From NCBI GenBank assembly GCA_031290815.1, contig JAISLO010000045.1, forward strand, positions 1 to 5,414: a stretch of DNA of 5,414 nucleotides, given 5' to 3'. This DNA is from Synergistaceae bacterium (GTDB lineage Bacteria > Synergistota > Synergistia > Synergistales > Synergistaceae). Below are positions 1 through 5,142 of the stretch, piece after piece. The notes beneath the pieces were generated by a model that was not told the origin of the DNA, searched no databases, and saw only the letters and a list, made by a program, of their open reading frames with translations. The position numbers and the translations under genes were made by a program. Positions within the stretch are counted from its first letter, which is position 1; each line of letters begins with the position of its first letter.

Positions 1-498
1 AGCGCCGTTCTCCCTGAGATGATGAGACACGAGGGGCCCGCGAGGGTCTTCGACGGTGAGGAGGCCGCGTACAAGGCCATAACCGGCGGAGAGATCAAGA
101 GGGGCGACGTGGTGGTGATCATCAACGAGGGGCCGAAGGGCGGTCCAGGTATGAGGGAGATGCTGCAGCCGACGGCGTCGCTCGCCGGCCTTGGACTGGA
201 TTCGTCGGTCGCGCTTCTGACCGACGGGCGGTTCTCCGGAGCTTCGAGGGGCGCGGCCATCGGCCACATATCGCCGGAGGCGGCCAGGGGCGGGGTGATC
301 GGGCTGGTCAGGGATGGTGACGTAATTAGGATCGACATCCCGGCCCGAAGCATAGAGCTGGTCGTTTCAGACGAAGAGCTGAAGAGGCGCGCGTCCGGCC
401 ATGTCACGGCTCTTCGCCCGACCGGAAGCCAATATCTGGAACGTTACCGCGAGTTTGTCACGTCAGGCGCTGAAGGCGCCGTTTTCAAGGAGGCTTGA
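1..498 (+). CDS. ilvD: Dihydroxy-acid dehydratase, C-terminal part (5' end outside window)
   Basis: The open frame runs in from the left edge and shows the last 165 residues of a protein that is usually about 555 residues long. IlvD converts 2,3-dihydroxy-3-methylbutanoate and 2,3-dihydroxy-3-methylpentanoate to the 2-keto acids of valine/leucine and isoleucine synthesis, in the cytoplasm, using an Fe-S cluster and Mg2+. Visible signatures in order (numbered from the first visible residue) are LPEMMRHEGPARVFD (4-18), EGPKGGPGMREM (about 43-54), TDGRFSGASRG (74-84) and GHISPEA (88-94). From family knowledge, the Glu of GMREM (bases 157-159) is a metal ligand and the Ser of RFSG is the proposed catalytic base. 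Both are present 26 residues apart, as expected. The tail ERYREFV is also typical. The related 6-phosphogluconate dehydratase (Edd) is less likely, because the GPKGGPGM and SPEA context reads as IlvD. Nothing looks broken. Confidence 0.95.
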   Translation, partial: SAVLPEMMRHEGPARVFDGEEAAYKAITGGEIKRGDVVVIINEGPKGGPGMREMLQPTASLAGLGLDSSVALLTDGRFSGASRGAAIGHISPEAARGGVIGLVRDGDVIRIDIPARSIELVVSDEELKRRASGHVTALRPTGSQYLERYREFVTSGAEGAVFKEA

Positions 499-506
499 GT
501 AGTTAG

Positions 507-1601
507 ATGGAAGAGAGAGTCTTACCCCCGCAGGGAGACAAAGCGGGAGAGGAAGCGCCGCCCATAAGCGTAAGAAAACGGGAAAGGCCTCACAGCATAA
601 TGGAACCATGCGTTGTGCTCATCACAATTCTGGCTGTCGGATTCGTCCTGAGCCACGCGGCACAGATAGCCAAACCGTTTATGCTGGCGATCATCCTCAC
701 GGTGCTGTTCACGCCAGTGATAAAGCTCGGCGAACCGTACAAGCTTCCGGTCCCTGCAATGGTCCTTGTCGTTCTCGCCTGCCTGCTGATGATTATGCTG
801 CCGCTCGGCATCTTCCTGAACTCGACGATGCAGAGCGCGGTGGAGGCTCTTCCGCAGTACTACAACAAGCTCGTAGACATAGGACGCTCCGTGCTCGACA
901 ATTACGATTTTCCGAGGGAGTTTTGGGTGACCGTCAATTGGGTCAATACCGTGGGCAGATATGTCTCAGGGATGACCGGATTTCTGCTCAACTGGCTCGC
1001 GACGCTGACGATGGTCATGGTCTTCCTCGTTTTCATGCTGATGGAGTCCCCCTACATGGAGCGGCGCATCAGAAGGGCGTTCAAGGGGGAGAGCGGGGAG
1101 CGTGTGTCGAGGATCGCCGACAAGGTGATAAGCCAGATATCGAGATACCTGAGGACGCTCGCGGTGATCAGTTTCGCAACCGGGGTGTGCGTGTTTCTGG
1201 CGCTGTCCATGCTTGGGATAGACTTTGCGCTGACCTGGGGAGTGCTCGCGTTCTTCCTCAATTTCGTGCCGACCGTCGGATCGATCGTTGCATCCATTCC
1301 ACCCATTCTGGTGGCTCTGGTTCAGTACTATCCGAGCTGGATTCCCTCGTTGGGCACGTTTTTGGCGCTGCTTTCGATTCAGTTCACGATAGGCAACATA
1401 ATGACGCCTAAGATCATGGGGGATACGCTGGATCTCAGTCCTGTCGTCATACTGGTGTCCCTCATGTTCTGGGGCGCGATCTGGGGTCTCTCTGGGGCGC
1501 TTCTATCCGTGCCCATCGCGGTCATGATAAAGATCATCTGCGAGAACGTTCCCCAGCTCAACTTCGTTGCCATGCTGATGTGCTCCGCGAAGAAGGGGTA
1601 A
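507..1601 (+). CDS. AI-2E family transporter (UPF0118/PF01594-type membrane protein)
   Basis: This 364-residue polytopic inner-membrane protein has the normal family length. Residues 1-32 are hydrophilic and basic (RKRER at 23-27). Hydrophobic segments lie near 33-50, 55-72, 82-104, 156-179, 215-237, 240-272, 279-297 and 310-345, with the usual large soluble loop between the third and fourth (about 105-155). Family-typical blocks are NFVPTVGSIVASIPP (252-266), GNIMTPKIMGD (296-306), and LSPVVILVSLMFWGAIWG (310-327) followed by GALLSVP. Some relatives export the quorum signal AI-2 (TqsA) and others act as cation/H+ antiporters, so the substrate cannot be read from sequence. ATG 507 is the first possible start, because an in-frame TAG lies immediately before it. 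An AAGGAGG (487-493) inside the end of ilvD would serve as ribosome site, with a longish 13-nt spacer. The 8-nt gap to ilvD suggests one transcript. Confidence 0.9.
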   Translation: MEERVLPPQGDKAGEEAPPISVRKRERPHSIMEPCVVLITILAVGFVLSHAAQIAKPFMLAIILTVLFTPVIKLGEPYKLPVPAMVLVVLACLLMIMLPLGIFLNSTMQSAVEALPQYYNKLVDIGRSVLDNYDFPREFWVTVNWVNTVGRYVSGMTGFLLNWLATLTMVMVFLVFMLMESPYMERRIRRAFKGESGERVSRIADKVISQISRYLRTLAVISFATGVCVFLALSMLGIDFALTWGVLAFFLNFVPTVGSIVASIPPILVALVQYYPSWIPSLGTFLALLSIQFTIGNIMTPKIMGDTLDLSPVVILVSLMFWGAIWGLSGALLSVPIAVMIKIICENVPQLNFVAMLMCSAKKG

Positions 1602-1624
1602 AATCCCGAAGGTCAATAATCGTA

Positions 1625-1685
1625 CCGCTCATGTGAGAATCATGACAGCGGACCATTGAGGACTGCGAACGGGCAGTGTCCGCTG
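1625..1685 (+). other. Two overlapping alternative hairpins downstream of the transporter gene
   Basis: Hairpin A pairs CCGC (1625-1628) with GCGG (1648-1651) and TCATG (1629-1633) with CATGA (1641-1645), leaving a 2-nt bulge and a 7-nt loop. Hairpin B pairs CAGCGGAC (1646-1653) with GTCCGCTG (1678-1685) and an inner ACTGC (1662-1666) with GCAGT (1673-1677), leaving a 6-nt loop and an 8-nt one-sided bulge. The two share bases 1646-1651, so both cannot form at once. No T-run follows hairpin B, so this is not a standard intrinsic terminator. It could be an mRNA 3'-end structure, a Rho-dependent or attenuator-type element, or a small structured RNA. The pairings are exact in the sequence, but the function is unknown. 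Confidence 0.45.
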
Positions 1686-1749
1686 CGAGACTCCGGCGAG
1701 AGTGGAATCAGCGTGTCATACTGTTTACACCTGGATTGAATACTCTCTC

Positions 1750-1778
1750 TTGACATCAGGCCCTGATTTCAAATTGAT
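1750..1778 (+). promoter_or_regulatory. Candidate sigma-70 type promoter of the aminotransferase gene
   Basis: A perfect -35 hexamer TTGACA lies at 1750-1755. At 17-bp spacing the -10 position is ATTGAT (1773-1778), which matches only three of six consensus bases. TTGATA or TGATAT one or two bases further on are no better. Transcription would start near 1785, giving a leader of about 20 nt before ATG 1806. The weak -10 suggests a promoter that needs an activator, or one that is tightly repressed, which fits the dyad array that overlaps it. Confidence 0.45.
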
Positions 1779-1783
1779 ATCAG
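1750..1783. promoter_or_regulatory. Array of three 10-bp half-sites (TTGANATCAG), probable operator
   Basis: Three copies of one 10-mer occur in 34 bp: TTGACATCAG (1750-1759, + strand), TTGAAATCAG (read on the - strand of 1763-1772) and TTGATATCAG (1774-1783, + strand). They differ only at the fifth base. Copies 1 and 2 form an inverted repeat around base 1761 with a 3-bp gap. Copies 2 and 3 form a second one around base 1773 with a 1-bp gap. Each copy also carries a TGA-N2-TCA core (1751-1758, 1764-1771, 1775-1782). The array covers the -35, the spacer and the -10 of the predicted promoter, so a bound protein would be expected to block RNA polymerase. The regulator is not visible in this window. 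Confidence 0.65.
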
Positions 1784-1805
1784 TAATGTGGAAGAGGTGT
1801 TTCCG

Positions 1806-2945
1806 ATGAGCGAAGCGGTACGAATTCCGTCGTTCGACCTCAGGCGAAATTACGCCAGAATCGAGGACGAGATAATAGAGGCGGTCAGGAGGGTTCTCTC
1901 ATCCCAGTGCTTCATAATGGGACCGGAGGTCTCGGAGTTCGAACGAGAGGCCGCCGCTTACCTGGAGGCTCCCCGTGCCGTCGCCTGCGCTTCGGGGACG
2001 GATGCCCTGCTGCTGGCGCTCATGGCGCTTGACGCTGGTCCTGGCGACGAGGTAATCACCACTCCGTTTTCGTTTTTCGCGACGGCGGGCTGCATAGTCC
2101 GCCTGGGGGCGAGGCCTGTGTTCGTCGATGTGGAACCGGACACGTACAACATGTCGATGGAGCGCGTACTCGACGCTGTAACCCCTCGAACGAAGGCCGT
2201 CATACCTGTTCACCTGTTCGGACAGCTCTGCCGGCTAGAAGAAATTGCGCCGGAGCTTGCCCGGAGGGATATTCCCATCATAGAGGACTGCGCTCAGTCG
2301 TTCGGCGCGCATAGGATGTACGGGGACAGGATAATGAGGGCGAGTTCGTGGGGCAGATTCGGATGTTTTTCATTCTTCCCGACCAAGAACCTCGGAGCCT
2401 ACGGGGATGCTGGAATGGTCTGCTGCAGGGAGCAGGGGGATTCTGACAGAATCTCGCGCCTGCGGGCTCACGGCGCGGCCGAGACGTACATACACGACGA
2501 ACCGGGTTTGAACAGCCGGCTCGACGCCCTCCAGGCCGCCGTCCTGAGGGTCCGTCTGAGACACGTCGAAACGTGGATCGAGGAGAGGCGCGAGGCCGCG
2601 CGGCGCTACGACCTCATGTTCGCCGAGCGCGGGGTCCTCGACGTCCTGACGCCGCCGGTCGAGGATGCCGGCAACAGACATACCTATCATCAATACGTCG
2701 TCCGAGCCAAGGACAGGGATGCCCTTCAGAATTTCCTCTCCGGCCGTGGCATCGTCACGCGCGTTTATTATCCGATGGCCCTTCATGTTCAGCCGTGCAT
2801 GATATCCGCCGGATATGCGAGAGGGGACATGCCCGTGGCTGAGCGGCTGACGGAGGAAGTGCTGGCGCTTCCGATGTTCCCTGAGATCCTCCCGGAGGAA
2901 CAGGAGCGCGTCGTCTCCGCCATCTTGGATTTTTACAGGGGATGA
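1806..2945 (+). CDS. DegT/DnrJ/EryC1/StrS-family PLP-dependent sugar aminotransferase
   Basis: A 379-residue fold-type I aminotransferase. Enzymes of this family transfer an amino group, usually from glutamate, to a keto group of a nucleotide-activated sugar used for surface glycans, and they act in the cytoplasm. Visible motifs are an N-terminal PSFDLRRNYARIEDEI (8-23), FIMGPEV (36-42), the phosphate-binding SGTDALLLAL (63-72), TTPFSFFATAG (85-95), PVHLFGQ (134-140), IIEDCAQSFGA (158-168; Asp161 contacts the PLP ring) and SFFPTKNLGAYGDAG (189-203; Lys194, bases 2385-2387, forms the Schiff base). Further on are LNSRLDALQAA (235-245) and a C-terminal VYYP (320-323). ATG 1806 was chosen because AGAGG (1793-1797) sits 8 nt upstream and family members start just before this point. 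A GTG at 1788 would add six residues (MEEVFP) but has no ribosome site. The exact sugar substrate cannot be assigned. No other sugar gene lies nearby. Confidence 0.92.
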   Translation: MSEAVRIPSFDLRRNYARIEDEIIEAVRRVLSSQCFIMGPEVSEFEREAAAYLEAPRAVACASGTDALLLALMALDAGPGDEVITTPFSFFATAGCIVRLGARPVFVDVEPDTYNMSMERVLDAVTPRTKAVIPVHLFGQLCRLEEIAPELARRDIPIIEDCAQSFGAHRMYGDRIMRASSWGRFGCFSFFPTKNLGAYGDAGMVCCREQGDSDRISRLRAHGAAETYIHDEPGLNSRLDALQAAVLRVRLRHVETWIEERREAARRYDLMFAERGVLDVLTPPVEDAGNRHTYHQYVVRAKDRDALQNFLSGRGIVTRVYYPMALHVQPCMISAGYARGDMPVAERLTEEVLALPMFPEILPEEQERVVSAILDFYRG

Positions 2946-2959
2946 ATCCCTGACTAATA

Positions 2960-2988
2960 TTGCCTTTAATGTTCTTTCTTGCTATAAT
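2960..2988 (+). promoter_or_regulatory. Extended -10 sigma-70 promoter for the metallopeptidase-rsmB unit
   Basis: A perfect TATAAT lies at 2983-2988 and is preceded by TGC (2980-2982), giving the extended -10 form TGNTATAAT. A 4/6 -35 element TTGCCT (2960-2965) lies exactly 17 bp upstream. The surroundings are AT-rich compared with the flanking genes. The start of transcription would be near 2994-2996, so the leader to ATG 3011 is only about 15 nt and just holds the ribosome site. This makes the downstream genes a separate transcription unit from the aminotransferase. Confidence 0.75.
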
Positions 2989-2995
2989 TGTGTTC

Positions 2996-3004
2996 AAGGG
3001 GGGA
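2996..3004 (+). promoter_or_regulatory. G-run ribosome binding site of the metallopeptidase gene
   Basis: AAGGGGGGA ends 6 nt before ATG 3011. It replaces the canonical AAGGAGG with an unbroken G6, so one pairing to the 16S tail would be a G-U wobble. A similar G6 precedes the PASTA gene at the other end of this cluster. Confidence 0.6.
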
Positions 3005-3010
3005 TAGAAG

Positions 3011-3700
3011 ATGTATCCGATGTTTGCCGATTGGACGTTTGTGGTGTTGATACCGGCGCTTCTGCTGACGTTTTACGCTCAATTTCGAGTGAAGAGCGCT
3101 TTTGCGAAATACAGCCGCGTCAACGCGGCGCGCGGAATAGACGCGGAGTCGGTCGCGAGACTGCTGCTGGACCGGCATCGCTTGAACGGCGTGAGGATCG
3201 AGCGCGTGCGGGGCGAACTCACGGATCACTATGACCCGAGGACAAAAGTCCTGAGGCTGTCCGACTCGGTGGGGGGCTGTTCCAGCATTGCCGCCATAGG
3301 TGTAGCGGCTCACGAGGTTGGGCACGCCATTCAGGACGGCACCGGCTACTCGCCGCTTCGCGTGAGAAACATGCTGGTCCCGGTAGCGAACCTGGGGTCA
3401 AACGGGGCGATGATCCTCTTCGTGATCGGTCTCATCATGGGGCTGGGCCCTCTCATGAACCTGGGGATCGTTTTCTTTGCCGGAGCGGTTCTTTTCCACA
3501 TCATAACACTCCCGGTGGAGTTCGACGCCTCGTCCAGAGCCCTCAAGCTGCTCTCTTCCACTGGCGTGCTCAGCGCCAGGGAGACGGACGGGGCGAGAAG
3601 CGTACTGAACGCGGCCGCTCTGACCTATGTAGCAGCCGCGCTGATGGCGATAGCCAACCTGCTCAGGCTGGTTATCATGGCTAGAGGCAGGAGGGATTAG
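3011..3700 (+). CDS. Membrane zinc metallopeptidase, YugP-like (PF04298 type)
   Basis: A 229-residue integral membrane protein matching the usual size of this family (about 220-235). The zinc-binding HEVGH motif is at 101-105 (bases 3311-3325) in the context AAHEVGHAIQD. His101 and His105 are expected zinc ligands and Glu102 the catalytic base. PVEFDASSRA (168-177) supplies a conserved acidic residue, probably the third ligand. Other family features are the N-terminal membrane anchor (about 8-24), DHYDPRTKVLRLS (72-84), and hydrophobic segments near 128-145, 148-168 and 200-222. The peptidase is expected to act at the cytoplasmic membrane, but its substrates are unknown to me. ATG 3011 follows a G-rich ribosome site and a strong promoter. 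It is the first gene of a cluster with rsmB, an arrangement also seen in many Bacillota. All catalytic residues are intact. Confidence 0.92.
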   Translation: MYPMFADWTFVVLIPALLLTFYAQFRVKSAFAKYSRVNAARGIDAESVARLLLDRHRLNGVRIERVRGELTDHYDPRTKVLRLSDSVGGCSSIAAIGVAAHEVGHAIQDGTGYSPLRVRNMLVPVANLGSNGAMILFVIGLIMGLGPLMNLGIVFFAGAVLFHIITLPVEFDASSRALKLLSSTGVLSARETDGARSVLNAAALTYVAAALMAIANLLRLVIMARGRRD

Positions 3701-3711
3701 GAAGGCTGATT

Positions 3712-3735
3712 ATGAGGCATGCCGTGATCCTATGA
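3712..3735 (+). CDS. Possible 7-codon leader ORF coupled to rsmB
   Basis: ATG 3712 opens a reading frame for MRHAVIL that stops at TGA 3733-3735. Its ribosome site GGAAGG (3700-3705) lies 6 nt upstream, a good spacing. The stop overlaps the rsmB start in an ATGA (3732-3735), a classic arrangement for termination-reinitiation. The rsmB ATG itself has no visible ribosome site at the right distance. So the short ORF may deliver ribosomes to rsmB, or the rsmB start may be misread here. No peptide function is suggested. Confidence 0.35.
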   Translation: MRHAVIL

Positions 3736-5057
3736 GAGGTATTGAGGCTGTCCTCGTTGTATTGGGCGAAGTTGAGCGCGGGGCGTTTGCCGCTGAGTCC
3801 ATCAGGCGTTTGTGGCCTGAAATAGTCATCAATGAGAGAAAACTCACGACAACGCTGGTTTATTCTGTCCTCCGGCGCCTGGGACTGTGGAGACACCTCC
3901 TTGCAAGGTACTGCAGGCGGCCCGTCGCGTCACTGGACCACGGAACCGCAAACGTTCTGCTGACCGGCATTGCTGGAGTTCTGGAGCTCGAACACTTCAA
4001 ACCAGGAGTCCTGGTCAACGCGCTGGTTCAGCTCGTCAAGGACAGGTCAAGCCGCGGGACGAATCCGAGGGAGCACTCGCTCGTCAACGCGGTGTTGCAC
4101 TCCGTGATGGAGGACGCTCCTCCCTACATCGAGCGGCTGCGATCCTCGAACGAGATGAGGGACGCGGCTCTCGTCTCCGGTGTGCCAGGCTGGATTGCCG
4201 CGGAGTGGAGCAGGGAATGGGGGATAAAGGACGCCCGCCGCCTGCTTCAATTGACCACCGGCACTACGTATATGACGGTGCGATTGTCCCCGGGAGTCGA
4301 CCGCGCCGGTTGGATGGAGGCTTACAGGGGATCGGAATCCGCGCCGTCCGATATATCAAAGTCGGCCGTGCTGTTGCAGTCCAATCCATACCCGCCCGAC
4401 CTTCCGGGATATGCGGAGGGTATCGTGACGCCGCAGGGAGAGTCGTCTATATGGGCCGTCGAGTGCCTGCTTTCGCACTGGCAGGGCGGTGTCATGCTGG
4501 ATATGTGCATGGGCAGGGGAGTGAAGGCGGGACACATTCTTTCCTGTCGCAGTGATGTATCCATAGAGGGATGGGATCTGTCCCGCGCAAGGCTCGAGGC
4601 CGCAGGGAGGGAGTTCGGCCGCCTCGGCGTCGCCGGGCGGGTCAGGCCGGTCTGCGGGGATGCCGCGTCAATGACGCCTGAGGTTTCTCCGACGGCGATA
4701 ATGCTCGACGTTCCATGCTCCGGCAGCGGGACATGGGGGCGCAGGCCCGAGGGCAAGTGGCGGATGACCCCGGAGAAGCTCAAGGCGGCCTCCCTGCTGC
4801 AAGAACGGCTTTTTTCGAGGGCGGCGGACCTGTTGTCTCCGGGCGGCGTGCTGATGTACAGCACTTGCAGTATCTTTAGGGAGGAGAACGAGAAGGCCGT
4901 GGGGGCGGTCATGTCATCCAGGACGGATCTGGTCGAGCTGCCCGTACGCACTAAAAGCCCCGCACAGAAAAAGGGGCGTCCGTACGGCACGCTTATGTTC
5001 CCCGAATCTCCATGGCTTGACGGTTTCTATGTCGCCATATTCAAGAAAAAAAGATAA
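3732..5057 (+). CDS. rsmB: 16S rRNA (cytosine-5)-methyltransferase, RsmB/Sun type, divergent
   Basis: A 441-residue protein of normal RsmB length. Residues 1 to about 135 form a NusB-like RNA-binding domain (NERKLTTTLVYSVLRRLG at 34-51, HSLVNAVL at 115-122). Then comes a linker with VPGWIAAEWSREWG (151-164) and LPGYAEG (224-230), and a Rossmann methyltransferase domain from about 235. The two active-site cysteines are present: Cys379 in YSTCS (nucleophile, bases 4866-4868) and Cys329 in DVPCSGSG (product release, bases 4716-4718), followed by RRPEGKW (337-343). RsmB methylates C967 (E. coli numbering) of 16S rRNA using S-adenosylmethionine. The SAM-binding motif I reads DMCMGRGVK (257-265) instead of the usual D-x-CAAPGGK, and the usual QD-x-AS reads QGESS (235-239), so it is a divergent member. 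A different cytosine target is possible. ATG 3732 is the first in-frame ATG after the metallopeptidase gene. The 31-nt gap supports one operon. Confidence 0.88.
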   Translation: MRGIEAVLVVLGEVERGAFAAESIRRLWPEIVINERKLTTTLVYSVLRRLGLWRHLLARYCRRPVASLDHGTANVLLTGIAGVLELEHFKPGVLVNALVQLVKDRSSRGTNPREHSLVNAVLHSVMEDAPPYIERLRSSNEMRDAALVSGVPGWIAAEWSREWGIKDARRLLQLTTGTTYMTVRLSPGVDRAGWMEAYRGSESAPSDISKSAVLLQSNPYPPDLPGYAEGIVTPQGESSIWAVECLLSHWQGGVMLDMCMGRGVKAGHILSCRSDVSIEGWDLSRARLEAAGREFGRLGVAGRVRPVCGDAASMTPEVSPTAIMLDVPCSGSGTWGRRPEGKWRMTPEKLKAASLLQERLFSRAADLLSPGGVLMYSTCSIFREENEKAVGAVMSSRTDLVELPVRTKSPAQKKGRPYGTLMFPESPWLDGFYVAIFKKKR

Positions 5058-5127
5058 AATACACGGTGGACCGCGCGGTTTTCGGTTTGGGCTGACGTGC
5101 CGCGGCAAACTTGACTTTGACAGCCTT

Positions 5128-5133
5128 GGGGGG
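5128..5133 (+). promoter_or_regulatory. G-run ribosome binding site supporting a GTG start
   Basis: GGGGGG lies 9 nt upstream of GTG 5143, in the same style as the metallopeptidase site. It decides the start of the PASTA gene, since the next in-frame ATG (5191) would cut into the membrane segment. Confidence 0.5.
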
Positions 5134-5142
5134 TAGTTACGC

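Noticed and set aside
608..1411. Long alternative-frame ORF (267 codons) inside the transporter gene
   Set aside because: Its translation is low-complexity and rich in Arg, Asp and Gly with no recognisable motif, while the overlapping frame is a clear AI-2E protein with ordered membrane segments.
1724..1744. Second promoter from TTTACA (1724-1729) or AATACT (1739-1744)
   Set aside because: The two elements are not correctly spaced with each other, and neither finds a partner hexamer at 16-18 bp.
1788..1805. GTG 1788 as the start of the aminotransferase
   Set aside because: It has no ribosome site, and the sequence between it and ATG 1806 contains the AGAGG that serves the ATG. The added six residues are outside the usual family N-terminus.
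2936..2952. Small hairpin CAGGG / CCCTG across the aminotransferase stop codon
   Set aside because: It has only five pairs plus a wobble and no T-run on the 3' side, so a terminator call is not supported.
4322..4990. Antisense ORF of 222 codons inside rsmB, and a + strand ORF of the same length at 3887-4555
   Set aside because: Both are shadows expected from GC-rich codon use. Neither has a ribosome site or recognisable domain, and the rsmB frame carries both catalytic motifs.
5070..5083. Palindrome ACCGCGCGGT followed by TTTT as an intrinsic terminator after rsmB
   Set aside because: The arms are contiguous, so a real RNA loop leaves only about three base pairs, and the T-run is just four bases long (5079-5082, sharing its first base with the palindrome). 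It is too weak to call.
5111..5139. TTGACT (5111-5116) and TTGACA (5117-5122) as a promoter for the PASTA gene
   Set aside because: No acceptable -10 hexamer lies 16-18 bp downstream of either. The best (TAGTTA) matches two of six positions, and the later positions fall on the start codon.
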